Source of the DNA: Pleurocapsales cyanobacterium LEGE 10410
Lineage (GTDB): Bacteria > Cyanobacteriota > Cyanobacteriia > Cyanobacteriales > Xenococcaceae
Assembly: GCA_015207195.1 (NCBI GenBank)
Contig: JADEXJ010000018.1
Coordinates: 1 to 57,014, forward strand
Direction of reading: 5' to 3'
DNA length: 57,014 nt
Shown here: one piece after another, positions 8,906 to 17,307 of the stretch
How the letters are laid out: the number at the start of each line of letters is the position of its first letter
Numbering within the stretch: the first letter of the stretch is position 1
Translations under genes and position numbers: made by a program
Notes under the pieces: model-generated
Databases searched by the model: none
What the model saw: the letters and a program-made list of their open reading frames with translations, nothing else
What the model was told of the DNA's origin: nothing

Positions 8906-9305
8906 GCTGACAGCAATTCTCAGACCAGTTTGCTTGTTGCCAACGAGAGTGGAGATAGCGAACTGAACCCGAATACAGGGCATCTTCTTGCTGTAGGTGA
9001 TAGTTAAAAATATCAATTAAATGGCGATCGGCGATACAATCTACATCTAAAAAAATCAGTTTTTCTCCTGTGGCTATGGCTGCTGCTTTATTTCTGGCTA
9101 CTGCCAAAGGTAAGTAGCTGTTGTTGGTATTGATGCAGGCTGATTTAATCGCAAAGGGCGTTTGCGGTAGTTCAAGAAGGCGATCGTTCATACAAACTAT
9201 TGCCAATTCATCGGGATGAGATTGGCATTTGATTAAACCTTTGACTAGGTTTTGTAAGTGTAATTTTCTTTTAGCGTAAATTGTACAGACAGAAATATTG
9301 TTCAT
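8874..9305 (-). pseudogene. Glycosyltransferase family 2, C-terminally truncated
   Basis: The N-terminal GT-A fold is clear: ISVCTIYAKRKLHLQNLVKGL, a PDELAIVCMND strand, NKAAAIATGEKLIFLDVDCIA with a DxD-like D-V-D, and a following beta-strand. The frame ends after only about 143 residues, and the last part runs antisense into the deacetylase gene. GT2 enzymes normally exceed 250 residues and need their C-terminal acceptor region, so this looks like a deletion remnant. ATG 9305 is used here. A TTG three codons upstream is also open. Confidence 0.65.
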
Positions 9306-9470
9306 TTCCTTCAAGGCAAGCCTAAATCAATCATAAACCTGCTTTCTTAACTATAAGAATCGCTCTTTCGGCAGAATAAGGATCCAGACAAACTCAGACT
9401 AAAGAACGATCTCCTGCTAGCTTGCAGTTTGCTTTGATTTTAATTAAGAATGAATTTTTAGTTATCAAAT

Positions 9471-9770
9471 ATGACTTATCAGCAATTAGAAGATTTACCC
9501 AACGAAGTAAGCCAAAAGTTGCCCAAACACGGACAACAGTTGTTTATGACTGCATATAATGCAGCTTCCGACAACGGTATGAACGAAGAAAATGCTACTC
9601 AGGTTGCCTGGAATTCAGTAAAAAACAGCTATAAGCAAGACAACGATGGTAACTGGGTGTCAATTGAAAATTCTCAAACCGATAATCAGAACGTTATTGG
9701 TACAAATATTGAAACTAGCGATCCGATTGGCAACCGCGAAAACAATGCAGGGACTATGCGTGGTGGTTAA
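9471..9770 (+). CDS. chaB: ChaB family protein
   Basis: The first 60 residues form the ChaB helical domain: YQQLEDLPNEVSQKLPKHGQQ, then FMTAYNAASDNGMNEENAT, then QVAWNSVKNSY. The pattern L-P-x-H-x-Q-x-x-F-x-x-A-Y-N-x-A is characteristic. ChaB is a putative cation-transport or stress regulator protein, and its biochemical activity is unclear. The C-terminal 40 residues are polar, Asn/Gly-rich and probably disordered. The gene has an ATG start and its own intergenic regions, without an obvious operon partner. Confidence 0.85.
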   Translation: MTYQQLEDLPNEVSQKLPKHGQQLFMTAYNAASDNGMNEENATQVAWNSVKNSYKQDNDGNWVSIENSQTDNQNVIGTNIETSDPIGNRENNAGTMRGG

Positions 9771-10137
9771 GCTATTTCGCTGTCAAATCTCAAAAGTTAG
9801 GCATTAAATAATATTTATAGCGTTTCTCTCAAAGCGTGAGGCACAGCATACTTTTGCTGTGTTTAAACAAAGGGGAAAACTCTGTATTTCATAGCTTTTA
9901 GGATTGCTATAGTTGATTTTGAAGCGGACTGTATCATTAGTATGTATTATTACTAGATACAGATTAATTAAAACAATCCGAACCAGCTTGATAACCCAAA
10001 TTTGCCCCAGCAAAATTCAACCAGGTATCCGCTTCAAAATGCTCAATGCCAGACCAGAGGTGTTTTGTTACTACAGATAGATGTTTCAAGTGACGGAAAT
10101 GTTTAGTCTGTGATGGAAGAATAGAATAATACATATC
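9771..10137. other. Intergenic region with repeat-like hairpin
   Basis: No gene is supported. A hairpin CACAGC/GCTGTG separated by 8 bases lies near 9842-9861, directly after AAGCGTGAGG, and looks like a dispersed cyanobacterial repeat. The phrase TAGGATTGCTATAG at about 9898 recurs at about 16106. Minus-strand frames here are compositionally random. Confidence 0.4.
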
Positions 10138-10434
10138 ATGAAAAACGAAGATAAAAAAGTAGTCGCAAAAAACAATCCAGAAGATGCCGAAGCAGGAAAA
10201 GGCGCACCAGGGAATCAGGTTGGCGTACAATTAGCACAATCGGTTAACGTTAACGATCCAGAAGCAGTAATTCCCTCTGGGGCAGATCCAGAAAAAGATA
10301 TCGAGCAAATTGAAGCGGTAGAAGAACAAGAGGAAGGTACTGGAATGAGTACTACTGATGGTTTTACGATTGATGAGTCTGGTCGTTTAAACAATTTTGC
10401 AGTAGAACCAGAAATGTACGTCGAAGATAAATAG
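10138..10434 (+). CDS. Acidic hypothetical protein, 98 aa
   Basis: The protein is strongly acidic, with a Lys-rich first 12 residues, a disordered middle containing EQIEAVEEQEEG and an ordered C-terminus ending DESGRLNNFAVEPEMYVEDK. The latter motif, G-R-L-N-N-x-A-x-E-P-x-x-Y-V, is one I associate with small cyanobacterial proteins of unknown function. It begins at ATG 10138. A rho-independent terminator follows about 77 bp after the stop, so it forms a single-gene unit. Confidence 0.65.
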   Translation: MKNEDKKVVAKNNPEDAEAGKGAPGNQVGVQLAQSVNVNDPEAVIPSGADPEKDIEQIEAVEEQEEGTGMSTTDGFTIDESGRLNNFAVEPEMYVEDK

Positions 10435-10511
10435 AATCAAAGTTAAACCTTTGATGTTTTGATAGATTATTTTTTTTGTATTAAATAACTAGCAGCTACA
10501 ACAAACTCTTA

Positions 10512-10537
10512 AGATCGCTCCAAGCGGTCTTTTTTTT
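10512..10537 (+). terminator. Rho-independent terminator
   Basis: The stem AGATCGCT pairs with AGCGGTCT through one G-T wobble, around a 3-base loop. An eight-T tract follows. It terminates the acidic-protein gene. Confidence 0.85.
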
Positions 10538-10655
10538 GTGAAACTGCCACTTGGTAGCTCAATACTTTGGGCAATTTAGGTTCGACAACCGAATGTTTTT
10601 GATATTCTTCTAGAGTAAAAGAATCAACTTGAATAGCACCGTGTTTTAAAACTCG

Positions 10656-13568
10656 TCAAAACTCGCCTTTTAAAGCAGTATGACAGCGATCGCAAATCGT
10701 CGGATCTTCGGCAAAACTTCCTACAGATAGAGAATAATTCCAGCAGCGATCGCATTTTTCACCATCGGCTTTGATTACAGCAATATCAGCGATATCCGAT
10801 TCACCTTGATACTCTGCATCAGGTAGAGAATCGACTAATTCAACTTGGGAAGCCAGGAAGAAGTAACGCAGTTCGTCTACGTCTTTCTCACTAAGAGAAT
10901 CGTTGGAATTGTAAGATGCAAGTTTATTTTTTAAATCTGCGTCGGTAACTTGCAATAACACTTTAGCATCCAAAGAAGAACCGATCGCTTTATCCGTTCT
11001 TGCCTGTTCCATTACTTTATTTACTTCATCTCGTAAATCGGTAATAGTTGACCAAAATTGTTTTAATTCAGGTTTGCGCCATTCGTCTTGAATTTCTACC
11101 CAACCAGATTCAAATACGGATTTATAGCCCGTATCGTAGGGTAATGCCTGCCAAATATCTTCTGCCATGTGACACAATACTGGGGCGATCGCTTTAGCAA
11201 TGTTTTCGACAATGATGGATAGTACCGTCTGACAGCTACGGCGACGGAAGGAATCGAGACTGCTGATATAGAGTCTGTCTTTGGCGATATCGAGATAGAA
11301 GTTCGATAAATCGACGACGCAGAAGTTGAGAATTGCCTGGAAGAAGCGGAAGAATTGATAGCTGTCGTAGGCTTCGGTAACTTCGGCGAATACTTCGCTC
11401 ATGCGGTGCAGAATATATTTATCTAGTTCGGGTAAGTCTGCATAAGAGATAGCATCCTTTTTCGGATCGAAATCGTATAAGTTACCCAGTAAGAAACGGG
11501 CGGTGTTACGTACTTTGCGATAGCTATCCGAAGTCTGTTTGATGATGTTCTTTCCTACGCGCACGTCGGAAGAATAGTCTACCGATGCTACCCAGAGTCT
11601 TAGAACATCTGCACCATAGGGAGGTTCTTGTTTTTTATTGTTACCACCTTCTACGATCACTTCGGGGGCGATCCCATTCCCCTTAGACTTACTCATCTTA
11701 AAGCCCTGTTCGTCCACTACGTAACCGTGAGTCAGAACCGTTTTATAAGGGGCAATGCCGTTTACTGCCACGCTGGTAAGCAAGCTTGATTGAAACCAAC
11801 CGCGATGCTGATCCGAACCTTCAAGGTACATATCGACTGGGTATTTTAAGTTTCTACCCTTGGCTACCGCAGCCCAAGAAGATCCAGAATCAAACCAAAC
11901 ATCCATCGTATCCGTACCCTTGCGATAGGTACGTCCGTTGTTGCGATAGGATTCGGGTAATAATTCCTCTACAGGCAGTTCCCACCAGGCATCAGAACCT
12001 TTTTCGGCAATAATCGCCTTAACATGGTTAATAGTTTCTTCGGTTAATAAAGGCTGGTTGGTTTCTTCATCATAAAATACGGGAATCGGTACACCCCAAG
12101 CACGCTGACGAGAGATACACCAGTCAGAGCGATCGCTTACCATCGGCGTAATCCGTTTTTCTCCTTGGGCGGGAATCCAGGTAACATCAGTAATGGCTTT
12201 TAAGGCTTCATCTCTAAATCCTTCAACCGAAGCAAACCACTGTTCGGTAGCGCGGAAGATCGTAGGTTTGCCAGTACGCCAATCATAGGGATATTTGTGG
12301 GCGTAGGTTTCGTGTTTGAGTAATGCACCCGCTTTCGTCAAGGCATCGATAATTGCTTGATTACCCGCGCTGACTTTCTCATTCCCTTTCGCCACTACCT
12401 GCAACCCTGCAAACTCACCTGCTTCTTCGGTAAACCTGCCTGCATCATCTACAGGAGAAAGGATGGGCAAACCATATTTCTGTCCCGTGATATAGTCTTC
12501 CTGTCCGTGTCCTGGGGCTGTATGTACTAATCCCGTACCAGATTCGGTCGTGATATAGTCTCCACCGATGACAACTTTACTCTCGCGATCGTATAGAGGA
12601 TGGCGGTAAATGGTATTTTCTAAAGCTTCGCCTTTAAAAGTAGTCTTAATTTTTAATTCTACTCCCAAGGTTTCCGATAATCTTTCGGCTAGATCTTTGG
12701 CAACAATTAAATAAGTTACTCCCTCTTTTGCCATCATCGACTCTGTAGTCGGTAACGGCGGAGACATTTCTACCACCGCGTATTCTAATTCCTCGTTAAC
12801 CGCCACCGCTAAGTTACCTGGAATAGTCCAGGGGGTAGTAGTCCAGATCGCCACGCTTAAATTAGGTAAGTATTGCTCTAATTCTCCCGCAGCTTCTCCC
12901 AACCTAGTTACGGGAAAGGCTGCATAGATACTGGGGGAAGTATGCCCTTCTGGATACTCTAATTCCGCTTCAGCTAGTGCAGTGCGAGAACTTGGACTCC
13001 AGTGGACGGGTTTTAGACCCCGATAAATATGCCCTTTTAATACCATTTGCCCAAAGACATCAATTTGGGCTGCTTCGTATTCGGGCTTCAGGGTTAAATA
13101 GGGATGAGACCAATCTCCCCACACACCATAGCGTTTGAAACTCTCACACTGTTCTTTTTGTGCGTCGAGGGCAAATTCTTTAGCTTTCTGGCGCAGCTTC
13201 AGGGGAGTTAACTCTTTTCTCTCTTTGGACTTGATTTTTTGTAAAACCTTTAATTCAATGGGAAGTCCATGACAATCCCACCCAGGGATATATTCTGTCT
13301 TGTGTCCCTGCAATAATTTGTATTTGTTGATGATATCCTTCAGCACTTTATTCAGCGCATGACCCATGTGTAGCGAACCATTGGCATAAGGCGGACCATC
13401 ATGGAGAATAAAGAAGTCTTTAATATTATTCTGTGACAGATGCTCGTAAATTTGGTTTTCCGCCCAAAATTGCTGTAATTCTGGTTCGCGCTGTACGGCA
13501 TTCGCCCGCATACTAAAGTCTGTTTGGGGCAGATTTACGGTTTCTTTGTAGCTTTTTGCTTCTGTCAC
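10656..13568 (-). CDS. ileS: Isoleucyl-tRNA synthetase
   Basis: IleS charges tRNA-Ile with isoleucine, with editing of valine. The class I HIGH motif appears as HMGH at residues 67-70 (GSLHMGHALN). GWDCHGLPIE and the catalytic KMSKSKGN at about residue 624 are intact. The editing CP1 insert and the C-terminal zinc finger (C-x2-C ... C-x2-C, CDRCWNYSL and ICDRCH) are all present. The length, 970 residues, is normal for bacterial IleS. The start is GTG at 13568. The gene stands alone on the minus strand and convergent to the terminator of its neighbour. Confidence 0.97.
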   Translation of the reverse strand: MTEAKSYKETVNLPQTDFSMRANAVQREPELQQFWAENQIYEHLSQNNIKDFFILHDGPPYANGSLHMGHALNKVLKDIINKYKLLQGHKTEYIPGWDCHGLPIELKVLQKIKSKERKELTPLKLRQKAKEFALDAQKEQCESFKRYGVWGDWSHPYLTLKPEYEAAQIDVFGQMVLKGHIYRGLKPVHWSPSSRTALAEAELEYPEGHTSPSIYAAFPVTRLGEAAGELEQYLPNLSVAIWTTTPWTIPGNLAVAVNEELEYAVVEMSPPLPTTESMMAKEGVTYLIVAKDLAERLSETLGVELKIKTTFKGEALENTIYRHPLYDRESKVVIGGDYITTESGTGLVHTAPGHGQEDYITGQKYGLPILSPVDDAGRFTEEAGEFAGLQVVAKGNEKVSAGNQAIIDALTKAGALLKHETYAHKYPYDWRTGKPTIFRATEQWFASVEGFRDEALKAITDVTWIPAQGEKRITPMVSDRSDWCISRQRAWGVPIPVFYDEETNQPLLTEETINHVKAIIAEKGSDAWWELPVEELLPESYRNNGRTYRKGTDTMDVWFDSGSSWAAVAKGRNLKYPVDMYLEGSDQHRGWFQSSLLTSVAVNGIAPYKTVLTHGYVVDEQGFKMSKSKGNGIAPEVIVEGGNNKKQEPPYGADVLRLWVASVDYSSDVRVGKNIIKQTSDSYRKVRNTARFLLGNLYDFDPKKDAISYADLPELDKYILHRMSEVFAEVTEAYDSYQFFRFFQAILNFCVVDLSNFYLDIAKDRLYISSLDSFRRRSCQTVLSIIVENIAKAIAPVLCHMAEDIWQALPYDTGYKSVFESGWVEIQDEWRKPELKQFWSTITDLRDEVNKVMEQARTDKAIGSSLDAKVLLQVTDADLKNKLASYNSNDSLSEKDVDELRYFFLASQVELVDSLPDAEYQGESDIADIAVIKADGEKCDRCWNYSLSVGSFAEDPTICDRCHTALKGEF

Positions 13569-13906
13569 TTTTCTCTACGACCTAGCTAAGGGTTTTTTCT
13601 CCATCTGTATATTATTACCCGATCGCGGTGTTATGGTGGGGATTTTTGATGGTGATTTGGAAGAATAAAGTTTGTCCACAGATAAACACAGATAAACGCA
13701 GATGAATTGTTCGGCTGGGTTCTAGTTTTAGCCTAAAGATAATGATTTATGTTTTTGTGCGAGTGTTTTGGTAGTGATGACGATCGCTATTAATATATTC
13801 AATACAAAAAAAGAGTAAGTCAATCAAACAAGGCGATAAAATTGTTGGTCTACATCAAAGTTTAGTAAAAGCAATAGTTTTAAGCTGTTGGAATATCGAG
13901 CGATAA
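13569..13906. other. Intergenic region with a dispersed repeat fragment
   Basis: Bases 13676-13705 carry the phrase CCACAGATAAACACAGATAA followed by ACGCAGATGA. This is a partial copy of the longer repeat at 36652-36780 and 40418-40547. It separates the divergent ileS and GT4 genes. No gene is seen. Confidence 0.6.
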
Positions 13907-14968
13907 ATGTTTAAAATTCTTTTTATGTCTACTTCGGTTGGTTCTTTGGGTTCTGGACAAGGAGGGGGAGTAGAGCTAACTATACAAAATTTAGCCCAGG
14001 AATTGCTGCGCCGTGGTCATCAGCTAGAGGTGGTTGCGCCGTCGGGTTCTTGGTTGACCGATATCCCCGTAACTACCATCGAAGGAAATTTACAAGTTCC
14101 CGTCCAAACTCAAAGTCGTGATGTACCAATTTGCTTACCCGACAATTCAGTATTAGCAAATATGTGGGACTATGCTCGACGGGTACAGCATCAATACGAC
14201 TTAATAGTTAATTTTGCCTTTGATTGGCTACCGTTTTATTTGACTCCTTTTTTCGAGACTAGCATCGCTCATTTTATCAGCATGGGTTCGATGACTGAGG
14301 CGAGCGATCGCATTATGCACTCGGTCATTCGACAATATCCTGGTACTTTTGGCGTATATACTCAGGCTCAAGCGGATACTTTTCCCTTTGCCCAAGACTG
14401 CGAAATCTTAGGTAGTGCGATCGATTTGTCTCTCTATCAGTTTAATCACAACCCCGAAGCAAGTTTAGCCTGGCTGGGTCGGATCGCTCCAGAAAAAGCC
14501 CTTGAGGATGCGGTAGCAGCCGTTAATCTTACGGGTACGCCCTTAAAAATATTTGGCAAAATACAGCACCCCGATTATTGGTCGCAGATTGGTCGCAATT
14601 TCCCCGATGCACCTGTAGAGTATCGGGGATTTTTAAGTACAGAAAAACTACAGCAGGAATTGGGTAAGTGTCGTGCCTTGTTAATGACTCCGCGCTGGAT
14701 TGAAGCCTTTGGCAACGTGGCGATTGAAGCTCTTGCCTGTGGTGTGCCAATTATTGCCTATCGCCGTGGAGGACCTTCAGAGATTGTTCGAGATGGCAAA
14801 ACAGGCTTTTTGGTCGAACCAGACAGCATCCCAGGGTTAGTTAAAGCAATTGAGCAGATCGATCGCCTTGAGCGTTCGGCTTGTCGCCAGCAAGCAGAGG
14901 CAGAATACTCTCTCTTATCCTTGGGCGATCGCTTTGAAACTTGGTTTGATAAATTAATTAATAATTGA
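13907..14968 (+). CDS. Glycosyltransferase family 4 protein
   Basis: The protein has a GT-B fold. The N-terminal Rossmann half begins ILFMSTSVGSLGSGQGGGVE, which contains the Gly-rich acceptor-site loop. The C-terminal half begins with ASLAWLGRIAPEKALEDAV and contains the donor-binding EAFGNVAIEALACGVPIIAY with the E-x7-E motif, followed by RRGGPSEIVRDGKTGFLVEP. GT4 enzymes transfer sugars from nucleotide-sugars to lipids or polysaccharides with retention. No signal or TM segment is seen, so it is cytoplasmic. The ATG start is at 13907. A specific sugar cannot be assigned. Confidence 0.9.
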   Translation: MFKILFMSTSVGSLGSGQGGGVELTIQNLAQELLRRGHQLEVVAPSGSWLTDIPVTTIEGNLQVPVQTQSRDVPICLPDNSVLANMWDYARRVQHQYDLIVNFAFDWLPFYLTPFFETSIAHFISMGSMTEASDRIMHSVIRQYPGTFGVYTQAQADTFPFAQDCEILGSAIDLSLYQFNHNPEASLAWLGRIAPEKALEDAVAAVNLTGTPLKIFGKIQHPDYWSQIGRNFPDAPVEYRGFLSTEKLQQELGKCRALLMTPRWIEAFGNVAIEALACGVPIIAYRRGGPSEIVRDGKTGFLVEPDSIPGLVKAIEQIDRLERSACRQQAEAEYSLLSLGDRFETWFDKLINN

Positions 14969-14990
14969 CAATCATCAACACGGCTTAGAT

Positions 14991-15158
14991 TTAATCTTGT
15001 TCCTGACTATCTTCTAGCTGCGGATTATCCATTTCTTCTTTGAAGCCTTTAATAGTTTTGCCAAGCGCGCTGCCAATTTCGGGAATTTTCTTCGGACCAA
15101 AAATCAAAATAGCGACTAGGGCAATTACAGCAACTTCAGGCACACCTAAACCAAACAT
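14991..15158 (-). CDS. tatA: Twin-arginine translocase subunit TatA/TatE family protein
   Basis: This 55-residue protein lies on the minus strand. MFGLGVPEVAVIALVAILIF is the single membrane helix, followed by the G-P-K-K-I-P-E hinge, an amphipathic helix (GSALGKTIKGFKEEM) and an acidic tail. The FGP hinge and the helix order are diagnostic for the TatA family. TatA multimers form the pore that exports folded proteins across the thylakoid and plasma membranes. An AGGAGG ribosome-binding site lies 8 bp upstream of ATG. It lies 143 bp from, and divergent to, pcyA. Confidence 0.93.
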   Translation of the reverse strand: MFGLGVPEVAVIALVAILIFGPKKIPEIGSALGKTIKGFKEEMDNPQLEDSQEQD

Positions 15159-15166
15159 AATTAAAT

Positions 15167-15172
15167 CCTCCT
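15167..15172 (-). promoter_or_regulatory. Shine-Dalgarno site for tatA
   Basis: A perfect AGGAGG on the minus strand lies 8 bases before the ATG. It decides the start of this very short gene. Confidence 0.85.
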
Positions 15173-15301
15173 GTACTAAAATCTATTACGATTAATAGAG
15201 CTATATATATTTATCAAGTCAGTCTCAGTATATCGTTAAATTTAGAGACATCTGTGGGTACTATTATTTAATTGCCTCAAGCGAGTATTTTAATAACCGT
15301 A

Positions 15302-16090
15302 ATGTTAGAAACTTCTCAACCTTCACTGCGCCAAGAACAGCACCCTTTAATCCATCGACTTGCTGAAAGAATTATTAACTATTGGCATAAATATTTAGAT
15401 CTTTCAGTTTATTCCTTACCTGAAGGATTAGGATATGTTGAGGGTAAGCTGGAAGGGGAAAGACTGCGGATTGAAAATCGCTGTTATCAAACTCCTCAGT
15501 TTCGGAAGATGCACTTAGAGCTGGCTAAGGTAGGCAATAATTTAGATATTCTTCACTGTGTAATGTTTCCTCGTTCTTCATATCCTTTGCCAATATTTGG
15601 CTGCGATATTGTAGCTGGCAGGGGTGGTATTAGTGCTGCGATCGCCGATTTATCTCCTACCAGTCCTGAAAGAACTCTATCCCACAGTTACCACGAACAG
15701 CTTTCCGCTTTACCAGAGATCAACTTTACCGAAGTAAGAGAATTGCCTCCTTGGGCGGATATTTTCTCCGATTTCTGTCTGTTCGTGCGTCCCCACGACA
15801 CCGAAGAACAAGATTTTTTGGAGCTAACTTCTAACTATCTACGGATTCACTGTCAACAAGCGGTCAAATCTACCTCCGTATCTCCTCAACAACAAAAGTT
15901 GTATTTGGCTGGGCAAAAATATTACTGTACCAAGCAACAACAAAATGATAAAACTCGTCGGGTTTTAGAAAAGGCTTTTGGCGAGGAGTGGGCAGAAAGC
16001 TATATGACTACCGTATTATTTGATGTACCCGAAGACACCGAACAGATATCTATGGTTGGCGAAGCTAAGCTCAAAGGAGATTGCTCTTAA
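15302..16090 (+). CDS. pcyA: Phycocyanobilin:ferredoxin oxidoreductase
   Basis: PcyA reduces biliverdin IX-alpha by four electrons to phycocyanobilin, using ferredoxin. The family core runs LPEGLGYVEGKLEGERLRIE, then NRCYQTPQFRKMHLELAKVG and FPRSSYPLPIFGCDIVAGRG. Catalytic residues match the Synechocystis enzyme (Glu76, His88, Asp105): here Glu73 in HLELAK, His85 in ILHCVMF and Asp102 in FGCDIV. At 262 residues it is slightly longer than the usual 248, with an extended C-terminus. The ATG at 15302 is preferred over a TTG ten codons upstream. It supplies the chromophore for phycobilisomes and phytochromes, supporting a phycobiliprotein-based antenna in this organism. Confidence 0.95.
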   Translation: MLETSQPSLRQEQHPLIHRLAERIINYWHKYLDLSVYSLPEGLGYVEGKLEGERLRIENRCYQTPQFRKMHLELAKVGNNLDILHCVMFPRSSYPLPIFGCDIVAGRGGISAAIADLSPTSPERTLSHSYHEQLSALPEINFTEVRELPPWADIFSDFCLFVRPHDTEEQDFLELTSNYLRIHCQQAVKSTSVSPQQQKLYLAGQKYYCTKQQQNDKTRRVLEKAFGEEWAESYMTTVLFDVPEDTEQISMVGEAKLKGDCS

Positions 16091-16188
16091 CTATTTGGGG
16101 CGTAGGATTGCTATAGCTTGATTTACCATCACTAATCGATTTGACCAAACAGACAAACCAAGTTAAGATATTATTAGTAACCTGACTG

Positions 16189-16194
16189 TATAAT
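16189..16194 (+). promoter_or_regulatory. Candidate -10 element for the predicted ncRNA
   Basis: A perfect TATAAT lies about 7 bases before the likely 5' end of the structured region at about 16201. No clear -35 TTGACA is visible at 17 bp. Confidence 0.4.
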
Positions 16195-16200
16195 AAATTA

Positions 16201-16474
16201 CAGTCCCACGTAGAGAAGAGTTCAGATTGATATGGAAATATTGTCTCTTTCTCTCATACTAGTATTAGTCACGGTCTATGATTTGTCTGTGAACACGTAG
16301 TGTCTAAGCACTATTTGTCAGAATGCTTGTATCTTGAAGCTCATCAATCAAAATTAGGAAAAGAAAGAGAGAAATTATAAATTGTGCTTCAATGTAGATC
16401 TTTTCCTTTGTTAACCGCAATCTAAATCAGCGGTAATTTTTAATAGCACTGTCTTCAGAAGGCGGTGCTTTTTT
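16201..16474 (+). ncRNA. Candidate structured non-coding RNA
   Basis: This intergenic stretch has no ORF but several hairpin arms. TCTCTTTC (about 16244) is complementary to GAAAGAGA (about 16366). AGGAAAAGA (about 16357) is complementary to TCTTTTCCT (about 16400). ACCGC/GCGGT (about 16417-16437) pair as well. The stretch ends in a strong terminator at 16445-16474. A TATAAT box precedes it. The size, about 270 nt, and the isolated promoter-terminator layout suggest a small RNA. I recognise no known family (not tmRNA, RNase P or Yfr1), and 6S RNA could not be confirmed. Confidence 0.4.
16445..16474 (+). terminator. Rho-independent terminator
   Basis: A ten-base-pair stem, AGCACTGTCT with AGGCGGTGCT including G-T wobbles, closes a 5-base loop and is followed by six T. 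It is 355 bp after pcyA, so it more likely ends a separate transcript. Confidence 0.85.
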
Positions 16475-16573
16475 CATGCTGCAATTTTTATAGCAATTCT
16501 CAGAATAAGAAGATACAGTATTTTTCCCTTTAACTCCCCATCCCCCCACCTACTTAGCTGTCACATCGATAAA

Positions 16574-16589
16574 CATACGCTGCCGTATT
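16574..16589. promoter_or_regulatory. TetR operator copy 1
   Basis: CATACG-CTGC-CGTATT is an inverted repeat with one mismatch. It shares AAACATACGCT and CGTAT-x-GAAAAAA with copy 2, centred 48 bp downstream. Confidence 0.7.
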
Positions 16590-16621
16590 GAAAAAAAACC
16601 TAAGATTGTTTAAAATATAAA

Positions 16622-16637
16622 CATACGCTAACGTATG
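16622..16637. promoter_or_regulatory. TetR operator copy 2
   Basis: CATACG-CTAA-CGTATG is a perfect 6-bp inverted repeat with a 4-bp spacer. It ends 10 bp before the TTG start of the TetR gene, as expected for autorepression. Confidence 0.75.
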
Positions 16638-16647
16638 GAAAAAACAA

Positions 16648-17229
16648 TTGGCTTTACAAAAGGCAGACTGGATCGATGCGGGATGGTTAATTATGGCAGC
16701 ACAGGGAGTTGCAGCCGTGAAAGTAGAAGTATTAGCTCGTCAGCTAAAGGTGAGCAAAGGCAGTTTTTATTGGCATTTTAAAAACCGTCAGCAACTTCTA
16801 GAAGCAATTTTGCAGCGTTGGGAAAACGAAACAATGTGGCTGATTGAAGAATCGCAGAAAGCAGCTACCCCCAAAGAACGGTTAATTAAACTATTATCTT
16901 TGGCTGAAGAAATGTGTGGTTTGCCAGATCCCGAACCAGCTATTTTTATTTGGGCAAACCAAGAACCAGAAATACAGGAACGTGTACGCACTGTAGAGAG
17001 CAAAAGAGTTGGTTATTTAACTAGATTATTACAAGAATACGGCTTTGAAGAAACAGAAGCCAGACACAAAGCAGAAGTAGGTTATTTTGCCCTCATGGGT
17101 TTCTTTGACCGTTTTGAAAGAGACAAAAAATTCGATCTAAACATCAAAGAATTTAATTATTTCTTACTCAATTTGCTTCTGTCTCCAGTTATTGAAAAAG
17201 TCGAAAACTGCCAACAACAGAGTGTTTAA
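16648..17229 (+). CDS. TetR/AcrR family transcriptional regulator
   Basis: The N-terminal helix-turn-helix is typical of TetR: VEVLARQLKVSKGSFYWHF followed by KNRQQLLEAIL. The C-terminal ligand domain is variable and helical. The frame has no ATG, so the TTG at 16648 is taken. A nearby ATG at 16635 is out of frame. It lies 78 bp upstream of devB in the same direction, and two matching palindromes cover its start. It therefore probably represses itself and the exporter genes devBCA, with release on binding an export substrate or toxic compound. Confidence 0.85.
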   Translation: MALQKADWIDAGWLIMAAQGVAAVKVEVLARQLKVSKGSFYWHFKNRQQLLEAILQRWENETMWLIEESQKAATPKERLIKLLSLAEEMCGLPDPEPAIFIWANQEPEIQERVRTVESKRVGYLTRLLQEYGFEETEARHKAEVGYFALMGFFDRFERDKKFDLNIKEFNYFLLNLLLSPVIEKVENCQQQSV

Positions 17230-17307
17230 ATAGCTTAAAAATTAATATTTAAAAGTTTAGCAATACATTTAATGGTTGAAAAGATTGGGCAATCTTAAAT
17301 TAGATCG

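Noticed and set aside
9804-10230. Two minus-strand ORFs in the intergenic region before the acidic protein
   Set aside because: Their Cys/Phe/Ile-rich composition looks random, and one overlaps the plus-strand gene start.
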